Source: Parasphingopyxis marina
GTDB taxonomy: Bacteria; Pseudomonadota; Alphaproteobacteria; Sphingomonadales; Sphingomonadaceae
Assembly: GCF_014237875.1 (NCBI RefSeq)
Contig: NZ_JACJVJ010000002.1
Coordinates: forward strand, 434,001 to 498,000
Length of the DNA stretch: 64,000 nt
Direction of reading: 5' to 3'
A program made the translations under genes and the position numbers. Under the pieces are notes generated by a model. It ran no database searches, was not told the origin of the DNA, and worked only from the letters and a program-made list of their open reading frames with translations. This document shows positions 26,777 to 37,724 of this stretch, in pieces. Each line of letters starts with the position of its first letter. The first letter of the stretch is position 1.

Positions 26777-28453
26777 ATGCCCATGTTGAGCGACCCTTCG
26801 CAAAAATACCGACCCTTTCCGCAGATCGACCTGCCCGACCGGCAGTGGCCGTCCAGGACGATCACCGCCCCGCCGCGCTGGCTTTCGACCGATCTTCGCG
26901 ACGGCAACCAGGCGCTGATCGACCCGATGAACGCCGAGAAGAAGCGCCGCTTCTTCGACCTGCTCGTCAAGATCGGCATCAAGGAGATCGAGGTCGGCTT
27001 CCCGGCGTCCGGCGCCACCGATTTCGATTTCATCCGCGGGCTCGTCGATAGCGGCGCGATTCCGGGCGACGTTTTCATCCAGGGGCTGACGCAATCGCGC
27101 AGCGACCTCATAGAAACGACCTTCGCCAGCATGGCCGGCGCGAAACAGGCGATCGTCCATCTCTACAACGCGATCTCGCCCGCATGGCGCAAGATCGTGT
27201 TCCAGATGGACCGCGCCGGGGTGACCGAGATCGCCCGGGACGGTGCCCGCAAGCTTGTCGAGCAGGCCGCGAAATATCCCGAAACCGACTGGCATTTCGA
27301 ATATTCGCCCGAAACCTTCAGCACCGCCGAAATCGATTTCTCGATCGAGGTATGCGAGGCGGTGATCGCCATTATCGGGCCGACGCCGGCAAAGCCGCTG
27401 ATCCTCAACCTCCCGGCGACCGTCGAGGCGGCGACGCCCAACATCTATGCCGACCAGATCGAGTATTTCTGCGGCGCGATTTCCTGCCGCGACAGTGTCG
27501 TCATTTCCTTGCACCCGCATAACGACCGGGGCACCGGCATCGCCGCGGCCGAGCTCGGCCTGATGGCCGGCGCGGACCGGGTCGAGGGCTGCCTGTTCGG
27601 CAATGGCGAGCGCACCGGCAATTGCGACCTCGTGACCCTGGGGCTCAACCTCTATTCGCAGGGCGTGCATCCGGGCATCGATTTCTCCGATATCGAGGAA
27701 ATCAAGAACACGGTCGAATATTGCAACCAGATCCCGGTTCATCCGCGCCACCCCTATGGCGGCGATCTCGTCTTCACGGCCTTTTCCGGATCGCACCAGG
27801 ACGCGATCAAGAAAGGGTTCGCGGCGCAGGAAGCGCGCAATGACGAGCAATGGGAAGTGCCCTATCTGCCGCTCGATCCCAACGATATCGGTACCTCCTA
27901 CGAGGCGGTGATCCGCGTCAATTCGCAATCCGGCAAGGGCGGCGTCGCTTGGGTGCTGGAGCAGGACAAGGGCTTGAAACTGCCCAAGCGGTTGCAGGCA
28001 AGCTTCAGCCATGTCGTCCAGGAACTGGCCGATTCAACGAGCCGGGAACTCAATGCGGAGGATATCTGGCAGGAATTCGAACGCCATTACGGCCTGGGCG
28101 GAAGCCAGGATTTCGCGCTTGTCGACTATAGCGAGAGCCGCGCGGGCGCCGACCGCGTCTTTACCGGCACGATCCGCCACAAGGGCGAGGAACGCTCGGT
28201 GTCGGGCCGGGGCAACGGACTGCTGTCATCGGTGATCGCCGCGATCCGCGACGAATGGGGCATTGCGCTCGACGTCGTCAATTATGACGAGCACGCGATA
28301 GGCCATGGCTCGGATGCGCGAGCCGCCGCCTATATCGAATGCACCGACGCCGACGGAAAGACGGTGTTCGGCGTCGGCATCAGCCGCGACGTCGCGACGG
28401 CAAGCGTGCGCGCCGTGCTCAGCGCGGTAAACGGAGCGAGCCGGCAGGGCTGA
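26777..28453 (+). CDS. leuA: 2-isopropylmalate synthase (long, type 2)
   Basis: LeuA is the first committed enzyme of leucine synthesis. The 558-aa protein is the longer type: after PPRWLSTDLRDGNQALIDPM it has the HMGL-like TIM barrel (KEIEVGFPASGATDFDF; metal site HPHNDRGTGIAAAELG), and a C-terminal LeuA dimer/leucine-binding regulatory domain (IECTDADGKTVFGVGISRDV). Feedback inhibition by leucine is expected from the family. The ATG at 26777 is used, although a second in-frame ATG lies two codons later. It is preceded by a leader peptide and attenuator, so both synthesis and activity should respond to leucine. Confidence 0.94.
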   Translation: MPMLSDPSQKYRPFPQIDLPDRQWPSRTITAPPRWLSTDLRDGNQALIDPMNAEKKRRFFDLLVKIGIKEIEVGFPASGATDFDFIRGLVDSGAIPGDVFIQGLTQSRSDLIETTFASMAGAKQAIVHLYNAISPAWRKIVFQMDRAGVTEIARDGARKLVEQAAKYPETDWHFEYSPETFSTAEIDFSIEVCEAVIAIIGPTPAKPLILNLPATVEAATPNIYADQIEYFCGAISCRDSVVISLHPHNDRGTGIAAAELGLMAGADRVEGCLFGNGERTGNCDLVTLGLNLYSQGVHPGIDFSDIEEIKNTVEYCNQIPVHPRHPYGGDLVFTAFSGSHQDAIKKGFAAQEARNDEQWEVPYLPLDPNDIGTSYEAVIRVNSQSGKGGVAWVLEQDKGLKLPKRLQASFSHVVQELADSTSRELNAEDIWQEFERHYGLGGSQDFALVDYSESRAGADRVFTGTIRHKGEERSVSGRGNGLLSSVIAAIRDEWGIALDVVNYDEHAIGHGSDARAAAYIECTDADGKTVFGVGISRDVATASVRAVLSAVNGASRQG

Positions 28454-28488
28454 TTCCCCGCCGGCCCGCCGCCGCATTTCCGGATCGA

Positions 28489-28887
28489 TTAGCCGCCCTG
28501 GCTGGCCTGCAGTTCCTGCTGGATCTGCGCGGTCAGTTCGGGGTCCGACTGGGAGGCTTCGGCAATGGCGTTGAACCGCGCCGGCGTGAGCCCGGCCGCA
28601 GCCACCGCGGCGGCCATTTGCTGCTGCATCTGCTGGGCGACCGCCGAACGGTCTTCGGGCGTCGCCTGCTGGGTCGCTTCCTGGGCGGCCGTCTGGATGT
28701 TGCCGATGGCGATATAGGCTTCGGCGAACTGCGAGATTTCTTCGGCCGTCGGCGGCGTGACGGTAGCGTCGGCCGCCGCTTCAGCCGCCGCGGCGGGCGC
28801 AGCGGGCTCGGCGGTCTGCGCCGAGGCGGCGGTCATCGAAAACAGGCTGGCCGCGGCAAGGCCGGCGGCGGTTTTGATCATGGACAT
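28489..28887 (-). CDS. DUF4168 family exported protein
   Basis: The 132-aa protein has a signal peptide (MSMIKTAAGLAAASLFSMTA, cleaved near ASAQ), an Ala/Pro-rich stretch and a helical DUF4168 domain (EEISQFAEAYIAIGNIQ ... LTPARFNAIAEASQSDPELT). Members are periplasmic helical proteins of unknown role. The ATG at 28887 has GGAG eight bases upstream; a second ATG two codons later is possible. It is convergent with leuA across 35 bases and appears to be monocistronic. Confidence 0.8.
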   Translation of the reverse strand: MSMIKTAAGLAAASLFSMTAASAQTAEPAAPAAAAEAAADATVTPPTAEEISQFAEAYIAIGNIQTAAQEATQQATPEDRSAVAQQMQQQMAAAVAAAGLTPARFNAIAEASQSDPELTAQIQQELQASQGG

Positions 28888-29046
28888 CGGTCATTCTCCG
28901 TTTGAAATGTCAGGAAACCAGAAGGCTGGTTCGCCCTACCGACCAAGAACGGAGGCGATAGTTCCGGAAACGCCTTCAAACCGGGATGCGCCGAGGCGAT
29001 GGCAGGACGACTTGTGGAATCGCGTGAAACGGGGGCGCAAAGCCAG

Positions 29047-29589
29047 TCAAACCGGTTTCAACGCATTGGTCGCCTCATCGGGAATATGCACGGTCACCGG
29101 ATCCCCGGCCTTCACCTCGCCGCCCGCGAGGACAATCGCCATCACGCCTGCCTTGCGAACGAGATCGCCCGCATCGTCCCGATCGAGCACCGCGTCCATC
29201 AGCCCGGGCGCGTGGCCGTTGAGCTGCATACAGGGATTGCGCAGCCCCGTGATCCGCACCCGCGCCGTATCGCCCAGTCGAAGCTCGGACCGTTCGGGCA
29301 GCGCCAGCAGGTCGATTCCCCGCGTCGTGACATTTTCGCCCATATCCCCGGGCGCGACGGCGAACCCCTGCCTCGCCAGTTCGTCGAACAATTCGGCATG
29401 GATCAGGTGAAGCTGGCGGAGATTGGGCTGGCCCGGATTCTGCGCGACGCGCGAGCGATGTTTCACCTTCGCCCCGGAATGCGCATCGCCCTCGACGCCC
29501 TCGCCCGCGATCAGCCGGATCGTGTCGACATTGGGCTTGGCGATGCCATGTTCCGCCTTGCGGCTCACCGCGACGACGAAAGCGCTCAC
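29047..29589 (-). CDS. MOSC domain protein
   Basis: The 180-aa protein has the beta-barrel MOSC pattern: GVEGDAHSGAKVKHRSRVAQ near residues 30-50, PGDMGENVTTRGIDL and GLRNPCMQLNGHAPGL with the family cysteine. MOSC domains bind molybdenum cofactor sulfur or act in detoxifying metal-sulfur or N-hydroxylated substrates (YiiM-like). The start is GTG at 29589, overlapping the stop of the GFA-family gene (GTGA), so the two are translationally coupled. Confidence 0.88.
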   Translation of the reverse strand: MSAFVVAVSRKAEHGIAKPNVDTIRLIAGEGVEGDAHSGAKVKHRSRVAQNPGQPNLRQLHLIHAELFDELARQGFAVAPGDMGENVTTRGIDLLALPERSELRLGDTARVRITGLRNPCMQLNGHAPGLMDAVLDRDDAGDLVRKAGVMAIVLAGGEVKAGDPVTVHIPDEATNALKPV

Positions 29590-29945
29590 TCCTCCGCCAC
29601 GCTCAGCGCCGCGCCTTCGGTGCGCCGGTGCGGCAGCGCGCGCTCGTCGAAGCCGTCGAGGCAGTAGATGTTGATGCCATAGCTGTCCGGCGCCATCCGC
29701 TTGCGGTGAAAGGTGTAGATGCCGCAGCGCGCGCAGAAATGGTGGCGCGCGATCCTCATGTTCCACTGATAGGTGGATAGGAATTCCTCGCCTGCGACCA
29801 GCGTGAACCCGCTCTCATGCACCTGGATCATCCGCGCATTCTTCTTCGCGCAGATCGAACAATCGCAGCTCGTCGTCTCGACCGGATCGGCCTCGATCTC
29901 GAACCGCACCGCGCCGCAATGGCAGGAGCCGGTATAGCGGGTCAT
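29586..29945 (-). CDS. GFA family zinc-binding protein (CENP-V/GFA domain)
   Basis: The 119-aa protein starts MTRYTGSCHCGAVRFEIEAD and keeps the Zn-binding cysteines CHC, CDCSIC and FCARCG of the Gfa/CENP-V fold. Some members activate glutathione-formaldehyde adducts, but most have no known function. It lies four bases downstream of mutL and is coupled to the MOSC gene. The ATG at 29945 is preferred, since the upstream in-frame extension would overlap mutL. Confidence 0.88.
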   Translation of the reverse strand: MTRYTGSCHCGAVRFEIEADPVETTSCDCSICAKKNARMIQVHESGFTLVAGEEFLSTYQWNMRIARHHFCARCGIYTFHRKRMAPDSYGINIYCLDGFDERALPHRRTEGAALSVAEE

Positions 29946-29949
29946 CGCT

Positions 29950-31773
29950 TCACTTCCGTCCGAACAGCTTCTCGATATCGCCATGGCCGAGCTTCACCCA
30001 GGTCGGGCGGCCGTGATTGCATTGGCCCGAATGCGGGGTGACCTCCATTTCGCGGAGCAGCGCGTTCATTTCGGCGACCGAGAGCACCCTTCCCGCCCGC
30101 ACGGAGCCATGACAGGCCATGGTCGCGGCGACATGGTCGAGCCGTTCCTTCAGGCTCAGCGCCTGATCATAAGCGGCGATTTCGTCGGCAAGGTCGGTGA
30201 CGAGGCCGGTCACGTCGCCCGCGCCCAGCATCGCCGGGGTCGCGCGCACGAGGATCGCCTTGGGGCCGAAACGTTCGAGCTCCAGGCCCATTTCGGCGAG
30301 TTCGGAAATGCGGCTTTCCAGATTGTCGCAGGCGCTTTCGTCGAGTTCGACGACTTCGGGGACGAGCAGGCCCTGGCTCGCCACCCCGCCCTGCGCCATC
30401 GCCCGGTTCATCCGCTCGAGCACCAGCCGCTCATGCGCGGCATGCTGATCGACGATCACCAACCCGTCCTCGGCTTCGGCGACGATATAGGTTTCCGATA
30501 CCTGCCCGCGCGCAACGCCGAGCGGGTGATCCACGGCACGGGGCACGGGTTGTTCGGCGGCCTCGGCGCGGCCTTCGGGCGCGGGGCGATAGTCGGGAGA
30601 CTGCTCCCAAACCCGCGGTTCCGCGCCGGATTCGCCGGAGCCGGAGGAAAGCGGCGGCGGCGTGAAGAAGGCCGGGCGCTGTTGAAAAGCCTGGGGATAG
30701 GCTGTGGGCGAGCCGCCCCCGACCGGTTCCGCCTGCCAGTTGCCGAGCGCCGCCGCGCTCGCCCGCTGGACGCTGCGAAATCCGGCCTCGTCCAATGCGT
30801 GGCGCAGGCCGCCGACGATCAGCCCGCGGATCGCACCGGGTTCGCGGAAGCGCACCTCGGTCTTGGCCGGATGGACGTTGATATCGACCTCGCCATGCGG
30901 GACGGTGAGGAACAGCGCGAGCACCGGGTGCCGGTCGCGCGCCAGAAGATCCTGATACGCGCCGCGCACCGCGCCGATCAGCAACCTGTCTTTCACCGGC
31001 CGGCCGTTGACGAACAGATATTGGTGATCGGCGACGCCGCGGTTGAAGGTCGGCAGGCTGGCGACGCCTTCGAGCCGGATATCGCCGCGATCATAGTCCA
31101 CGACCACGCTGTTTTCGATGAGCCCGCGATCGGTGAGCGCGGCAACCCGCGCCGCCTGCCCCTCGCCCGGCTGGACGGAAATATTGGTGCGGCCGTCATG
31201 TTCCAGGGTGAAGCCGATATCGGGCCGGGCCATGGCGAGCCGCCGCACCGTATCGGCGGCGGCGGCATATTCGGAGCGCGGCGTGCGCAGGAATTTCCTG
31301 CGCGCGGGCACCCGCTCGAAGAGATGTTCAACGACAACGCGGGTGCCGGGCGGGAGCGCGGCCGGCCCTTCATGTTCGACCGCGCCATTGTCGACGACCC
31401 GCTGCCAGCCGCCTTCCGATCCGTCGGCGCCGCGCACCCGGCTTTCGACGGTCATCCGCGCGACGCTGGCGATCGAGGGCAGCGCTTCTCCCCGGAACCC
31501 GAGCGTTTCGACGCCTTCGATATCGTCGCCGACAAGCTTGGACGTGGCGTGGCGTTCGAGCGCGAGCGCCATTTCCTCGGGTTTCATTCCGCAGCCGTCA
31601 TCGACCACCTCGATCCGGTCGATGCCGCCGGAAACGAGCTTGACGACGATCCGGGACGCCCCGGAATCCACCGCATTCTCGATCAATTCTTTGAGCGCGG
31701 AGGCCGGCCGCTCGACCACTTCGCCGGCCGCGATGCGGTTGATCAGATGGTCTGGCAGGCGGCGGATCGGCAT
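29950..31773 (-). CDS. mutL: DNA mismatch repair endonuclease MutL
   Basis: The 607-aa protein has the GHKL ATPase N-terminus (IAAGEVVERPASALKELIEN, VVDDGCGM, TLGFRGEALPSI), a Pro/Gly-rich linker (about 340-410) and the C-terminal dimerisation domain with DQHAAHERLVLE. That matches the DQHA-x2-E-x4-E metal site of MutL proteins that nick DNA themselves, as expected in alphaproteobacteria without MutH. It is the first gene of the minus-strand mutL-GFA-MOSC unit and is divergent from mreB. Confidence 0.95.
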   Translation of the reverse strand: MPIRRLPDHLINRIAAGEVVERPASALKELIENAVDSGASRIVVKLVSGGIDRIEVVDDGCGMKPEEMALALERHATSKLVGDDIEGVETLGFRGEALPSIASVARMTVESRVRGADGSEGGWQRVVDNGAVEHEGPAALPPGTRVVVEHLFERVPARRKFLRTPRSEYAAAADTVRRLAMARPDIGFTLEHDGRTNISVQPGEGQAARVAALTDRGLIENSVVVDYDRGDIRLEGVASLPTFNRGVADHQYLFVNGRPVKDRLLIGAVRGAYQDLLARDRHPVLALFLTVPHGEVDINVHPAKTEVRFREPGAIRGLIVGGLRHALDEAGFRSVQRASAAALGNWQAEPVGGGSPTAYPQAFQQRPAFFTPPPLSSGSGESGAEPRVWEQSPDYRPAPEGRAEAAEQPVPRAVDHPLGVARGQVSETYIVAEAEDGLVIVDQHAAHERLVLERMNRAMAQGGVASQGLLVPEVVELDESACDNLESRISELAEMGLELERFGPKAILVRATPAMLGAGDVTGLVTDLADEIAAYDQALSLKERLDHVAATMACHGSVRAGRVLSVAEMNALLREMEVTPHSGQCNHGRPTWVKLGHGDIEKLFGRK

Positions 31774-33150
<1,377 letters not shown>

Positions 33151-33168
33151 CGCCGGGAGCGGATTTCA

Positions 33169-34089
33169 ATGGCAGCAAGCGGATCGAAGCGCCCCGGTTT
33201 CTCCCGCCGCGCGCGCTTCGGCCTGTTCGTAGGATATGTCGTCGCCATCACCGGCGCGCTGATCGGTCTCGGGCTCGTGCTTATCGCGATCTTCGATCCG
33301 CAGGGCTTCGCCAGCATTCGCGGAGCGACCGCGGACGTCACCGCCCCGGTCTCGGCGAGCGGCCGCAGCGCCGTCCAGTCCGGCGGACGGATCGACAATT
33401 ATGTCGCCAACTGGTGGAATGCGGGACAGCAGAATGCCGAACTGCGCGCCGAACTGCGCGTCGCGCGGCGGCGGCTGATCCAGGCCCGGGCGACCGAACT
33501 GGAAAACAGCCGGTTGCGCGCGCTGGTCGGTCTGCTCGAAGGCCAGTCCGAACCGATCGCAACCGCGCGGCTCGTCAACAGCTCGCTCACCAGCGCGCGG
33601 CGCACCGCGACGCTGTTCGCCGGCAGGGACCGCGGCGTGCTGCCGGGCCAGCCGGTGCGCGCCGCCGACGGCCTTGTCGGCCGGATCATCGATAGCGGAA
33701 ACAGCGCGTCGCGCGTGCTGCTGCTGACCGATCGTTCGAACATCGTACCGGTGAAGCTCGCCCGCGATGGCACCCCGGCCTTCACCTCGGGCCGCGGCGA
33801 CGGGCGGGTCGAAGTCCATTCGCTGGAAGCCGGACGGCGCCCCTTCCGGGAGGGCGACATCCTGATCACCAGCGGCACCGGCGGCATCTATCCGCCGAAC
33901 ATCCCGGTCGCGGTGATCCTCGACGTGTTCGGAGACAGCGCGCTCGCTGCGCCCTTCGCCAATCCCGGCTCGCTCGATTTCGCAATCGTCCAGCCCGTCT
34001 ACGAGCCCCCCGAGAACGAAAGCACGACCAACCCGGACGGTGCCGCGAACCCGCGAGAGTCCGGATCGGACAGCCCGGAGACACCATGA
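33169..34089 (+). CDS. mreC: Rod-shape determining protein MreC
   Basis: The 306-aa bitopic protein has a membrane segment near residues 17-45 (FGLFVGYVVAITGALIGLGL), a coiled coil (about 85-120, AELRAELRVARRRLIQARAT) and the periplasmic double beta-barrel with VLPGQPVRAADGLVGRI and LITSGTGGIYPPNIPV. A charged Asn/Ser/Pro tail ends it. It should bind PBP2 (mrdA product) and MreD in the elongasome. It overlaps mreD by ATGA. Confidence 0.94.
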   Translation: MAASGSKRPGFSRRARFGLFVGYVVAITGALIGLGLVLIAIFDPQGFASIRGATADVTAPVSASGRSAVQSGGRIDNYVANWWNAGQQNAELRAELRVARRRLIQARATELENSRLRALVGLLEGQSEPIATARLVNSSLTSARRTATLFAGRDRGVLPGQPVRAADGLVGRIIDSGNSASRVLLLTDRSNIVPVKLARDGTPAFTSGRGDGRVEVHSLEAGRRPFREGDILITSGTGGIYPPNIPVAVILDVFGDSALAAPFANPGSLDFAIVQPVYEPPENESTTNPDGAANPRESGSDSPETP

Positions 34090-34601
34090 GCCGCATCGTC
34101 GCCGCCGACGAAAATCTTGCGCTCGTCCGGGCGCAGCTCGCGCTGATCCCGGCGGCGAGCGTGCTTTTCGGCTCGCTGCTCAACCTCGTGCCGCTGGTCA
34201 CGCAGGCACCGATCCTGCCCCCGATGGCGCTGATGATCTTTCTCGGCTGGCGTTTCCTGCGTCCCGAAATCTGGCCGATCTGGGCTGGCCTGCCCTTCGG
34301 CCTGTTCGACGACCTGCTCTCGGGCAACCTGATCGGCAGCGGCATGCTGCTGTGGACGGTTATCCTGATCGCGCTCGATCTCGCCGAGAATCGCGCGATG
34401 TGGCGCGATTACTGGATCGACTGGGTGGTCGCGACAGCCGCGCTGATTTTCTATATCATCGCTGCCATGGCGCTGAATTCCTTTGCCTATGGCGGCTGGG
34501 GCCTCCTGCCGCTGCTGCCGCAGATCGTCGCAACGATCCTGCTCTTTCCGATCGTGCTGCGGCTGTGCGCGCGCCTCGATCGGCGCAGGCTGACATTGTG
34601 A
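34086..34601 (+). CDS. mreD: Rod-shape determining protein MreD
   Basis: A 171-aa polytopic inner-membrane protein with about five hydrophobic segments (e.g. SVLFGSLLNLVPLVTQAPIL, LMIFLGWRFLRPE, GLPFGLFDDLLSGNLIGSGM). The sequence FGLFDDLLSG is a conserved MreD element. Function is inferred from family and from its fixed position between mreC and the PBP2 gene, with overlaps on both sides (ATGA and GTGA). Confidence 0.92.
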   Translation: MSRIVAADENLALVRAQLALIPAASVLFGSLLNLVPLVTQAPILPPMALMIFLGWRFLRPEIWPIWAGLPFGLFDDLLSGNLIGSGMLLWTVILIALDLAENRAMWRDYWIDWVVATAALIFYIIAAMALNSFAYGGWGLLPLLPQIVATILLFPIVLRLCARLDRRRLTL

Positions 34602-36577
34602 AGAAGCCGCGCCGGCGCATATCGGGCCCGTCGATGAACGACACGGTGCGCAAGGAGATGTTCTCGCGGCGCTCGGTGCTGGTGAACGGCGCGCAGCTCG
34701 GCGTGGCCGGGCTGCTGGGCGCGCGCATGGCGTGGATCGCGATCGCCGAGAATGATCGCTGGCAGATGCTCTCGGAATCCAATCGTGTGCAGCTGAGCCT
34801 CATACCGCCGCGGCGCGGCTGGCTCGTCGATCGCAACGGCCAGCCGATCGCGATGAACCGCTCCGACTTCCGCGTCGACCTGATCCCGGACCGGGTGCAG
34901 GACGCCGACGCCGTCATCGCGACGCTGGCGGACCTGCTCACGCTGCCCGAAGACGAAGTCAGCCGCATTCGCACCGAACTCGATGCCGCCTCGGGCTATC
35001 AACCGGTGCAGGTCGCGGCGGGCCTCGAATGGGAGCAATATGCGGCGGTCAATGTCCGGCTGCCCGATCTACCCGGCGTTTCTCCGCTGCAGGGCTTTTC
35101 GCGCTACTATCCGGCGGCCGGCGCGGTCGGCCATCTGGTCGGCTATGTCGGCGCGCCGAGCCGCGAGGATTATGAAGCCGAGGGCAACAACCCCCTGTTG
35201 CTCTTCCCCGGCTTCAAGGTCGGCAAGGACGGGCTCGAAAAGACCTTCGAACAGGAATTGCGCGGCGAACCCGGCGCCCGGCGCGCCGAGGTGACGGCGC
35301 GCGGCGAACTGGTCCGCGAACTCGACACCCGGCCTGACGAACCCGGGGAAACCGTCCACCTGACCGTCGATGCGGGCCTGCAGGAATTCGCGGCCCGGCG
35401 GCTTGGAAACGAGTCCGGCTCCGCCGTCATCCTCGATTGCCGCACCGGCGACGTGCTGGCGATGACATCGATGCCGAGCTTCGATCCCAACAGCTTTTCG
35501 GACGGCATCAGCCATCCCGAATATGACATGCTGACCGCGGACGAACGCGTGCCGCTGCGCAACAAATCCCTGCTCGGCATGTATCCGCCCGGATCCACCT
35601 TCAAGCCGATGACGGCAATGGCCGCGCTCGCCGGCGGGGTCGATCCCGAAGAGGTCGTCTATTGCAACGGCGGCTATACGCTCGGCAACCGCCGCTTCGG
35701 CTGTCTCGGCGTCCATGGCGGGGTCAACCTCCACCGCGCCATCGCCAAGAGCTGCAACACCTATTTCTACACGATGGGCCGCCGCTACGGCATCTCGCGC
35801 ATCGCCTGGGCGGCGCGGACCATGGGGCTCGGCGACGAATTCCCGATTCCCGTGCCCAACCAGAATTACGGCACCGTGCCCGACGCCGAATGGCTGATGG
35901 GGCGCTACAACCGCGAATGGACCGATTCCGACACGCTCAACACCTCGATCGGCCAGGGCTATCTCCAGCTTACGCCGATCCAGCTTGCGGTGATGTCGGC
36001 GCGGATCGCCTCGGGCCGCCATGTCGTCCCCAAGCTGACCCAGGGCACCCGCCGCCCGCCGCCGCTGCTCGAAGGCGTCGAGCAGGAACATCTGGCGATG
36101 ATCCGCTCGGGCATGGACGAGGTCGTCAACGGCAACGGCACCGCCGGGCGCGCCCGCCTGCCGCTCGACGACGTGCGGCTCGGGGGCAAGACGGGCACCG
36201 CGCAGGTCGTCAACATCTCCTCGCGCGGGCGCGGCGGCATGGGCGTGCCCTGGCGCTATCGCGATCACGGCCTGTTCGTCTGCTTCGCGCCGGTCGAGGA
36301 GCCGATGTACGCCTGCGCCGTCGTCGTCGAACATGGCATGTCCGGGGGCCGGGCGGCATCGCCGGTCGCCGCGGATTCGCTGCTTTACCTGTTCGACCGC
36401 GAACAGGCGGAAGAACGGCTCGACCGCTACGAAGCCGGATGGGGCGGCAATATCCGCGAACGCATGGCCGTGCAGGAAGCCGAATATCGCGCCGTGAACG
36501 GTCTCGATCCGCTGCCCAACCTGCCCGAGGTGGACCTGCCACCCGATCCCGACGGCGAAGGATCGCCCCCGGCATGA
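34598..36577 (+). CDS. mrdA: Penicillin-binding protein 2 (elongasome transpeptidase)
   Basis: PBP2 cross-links peptidoglycan during elongation. After a basic N-terminus and one membrane segment (SVLVNGAQLGVAGLLGARM) come the dimerisation domain and the transpeptidase domain, with the active-site motifs STFK (PPGSTFKPM), SCN (AKSCNTYFY) and KTG (LGGKTGTAQV). The length is 659 aa from the GTG at 34598, which overlaps the mreD stop; an in-frame ATG at 34634 is an alternative. The C-terminus is acidic and Pro-rich. Confidence 0.95.
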   Translation: MKKPRRRISGPSMNDTVRKEMFSRRSVLVNGAQLGVAGLLGARMAWIAIAENDRWQMLSESNRVQLSLIPPRRGWLVDRNGQPIAMNRSDFRVDLIPDRVQDADAVIATLADLLTLPEDEVSRIRTELDAASGYQPVQVAAGLEWEQYAAVNVRLPDLPGVSPLQGFSRYYPAAGAVGHLVGYVGAPSREDYEAEGNNPLLLFPGFKVGKDGLEKTFEQELRGEPGARRAEVTARGELVRELDTRPDEPGETVHLTVDAGLQEFAARRLGNESGSAVILDCRTGDVLAMTSMPSFDPNSFSDGISHPEYDMLTADERVPLRNKSLLGMYPPGSTFKPMTAMAALAGGVDPEEVVYCNGGYTLGNRRFGCLGVHGGVNLHRAIAKSCNTYFYTMGRRYGISRIAWAARTMGLGDEFPIPVPNQNYGTVPDAEWLMGRYNREWTDSDTLNTSIGQGYLQLTPIQLAVMSARIASGRHVVPKLTQGTRRPPPLLEGVEQEHLAMIRSGMDEVVNGNGTAGRARLPLDDVRLGGKTGTAQVVNISSRGRGGMGVPWRYRDHGLFVCFAPVEEPMYACAVVVEHGMSGGRAASPVAADSLLYLFDREQAEERLDRYEAGWGGNIRERMAVQEAEYRAVNGLDPLPNLPEVDLPPDPDGEGSPPA

Positions 36578-37686
36578 GCGCCCTCTACGATTCCGTCGTT
36601 CCCGAACGCATCGCGCAACTGCCCTGGCGGCTGATCTCGCTCGTCCTCGCGATCGGAATATTCGGGCTCGCCATCCTCTATTCGGCGGCCGGCGGATCGC
36701 TGACGCCCTGGGCGGCGACCCAGGCCGTACGCTTCTTCGTGTTTCTGGGCATGGCGATCTTCATCTCGCATTTCCGCGAGGAGCATTGGAAAATGCTCGC
36801 CTATCCCGTCTACGCGATCACCCTGCTCGGCCTGCTCGGCGTCGAGATTATCGGCCAGGTCGGCGGCGGCAGCCAGCGCTGGCTCAATCTCGGCTTCATG
36901 ACCTTACAGCCCTCCGAAATCATGAAGCCCGTGCTGATCCTTGCGCTCGCCGCCTTTTACGACCGGCTTCCGGCCGGCGAGCTGCGCGGTTTCAATGCGA
37001 TCTGGCCCGCCGCCCTGCTCATCGGCATGCCGGCCGCGCTCGTCGTCATCCAGCCCGATCTCGGAACGACGGTTGCGCTCGCGGTCGGCGGCATCGCGGT
37101 GATGTTCCTCGCCGGCTTGCCGCTGCGCCTGTTCATCGGCGGCACCCTGGCGGTGGCGGCGCTCGTGCCGATCGCCTTCACCTTCCTGCTCGAGGAATAT
37201 CAGCGCAATCGCGTCCTCACCTTTCTCAGCCCGGAAAACGATCCGCTGGGCACCGGCTATCACATCACCCAGTCCAAGATCGCGATCGGATCGGGCGGTC
37301 TGTTCGGCAAGGGCTATCTGAACGGCACCCAGAGCCACCTCGCCTATCTGCCCGAAGGCCATACCGATTTCGTCTTCGCGACGATGGCCGAGGAATTCGG
37401 GCTGCTGGGCGGCCTGCTATTGATCGGCGCGTTCGCGCTGATGATCCGCTGGGGCATTCGCGTCGGCCAGCGATCGCAATCGACCTTCAGCAAGCTCACC
37501 GCCGCCGGGCTTTCGGTGACGATCTTCTTCTATGTCGCGATCAACCTGATGATGGTGATGGGGCTGGCCCCCGTCGTCGGCATCCCGCTGCCGCTGGTTT
37601 CCTATGGCGGATCGGCGATGATGACGGTGCTGTTCTGCATCGGCGTGCTGATGTCGATCGATCGCGAGAACCGGCGGCGGCGCTAG
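36574..37686 (+). CDS. mrdB: Peptidoglycan glycosyltransferase RodA
   Basis: A SEDS-family polymerase that works with PBP2. The 370-aa polytopic protein shows the SEDS motifs QPDLGTTVALAVGGIAVMFL, FLSPENDPLGTGYHITQSKI, LPEGHTDFVFATMAEEFGLLG with the catalytic Asp context, and GIPLPLVSYGGSAMM. The start overlaps the mrdA stop (ATGA). It closes the mre/mrd operon; the next gene begins 38 bases later. Confidence 0.95.
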   Translation: MSALYDSVVPERIAQLPWRLISLVLAIGIFGLAILYSAAGGSLTPWAATQAVRFFVFLGMAIFISHFREEHWKMLAYPVYAITLLGLLGVEIIGQVGGGSQRWLNLGFMTLQPSEIMKPVLILALAAFYDRLPAGELRGFNAIWPAALLIGMPAALVVIQPDLGTTVALAVGGIAVMFLAGLPLRLFIGGTLAVAALVPIAFTFLLEEYQRNRVLTFLSPENDPLGTGYHITQSKIAIGSGGLFGKGYLNGTQSHLAYLPEGHTDFVFATMAEEFGLLGGLLLIGAFALMIRWGIRVGQRSQSTFSKLTAAGLSVTIFFYVAINLMMVMGLAPVVGIPLPLVSYGGSAMMTVLFCIGVLMSIDRENRRRR

Positions 37687-37724
37687 GCCTGACAAACGGC
37701 GCGAAAGCGCCTAGTATCGCGGCC

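Noticed and set aside
28888-29046. EcfG promoter before DUF4168
   Set aside because: GGAAC and CGTT occur on the minus strand but only nine bases apart, too close for the GGAAC-N16/17-CGTT pattern.
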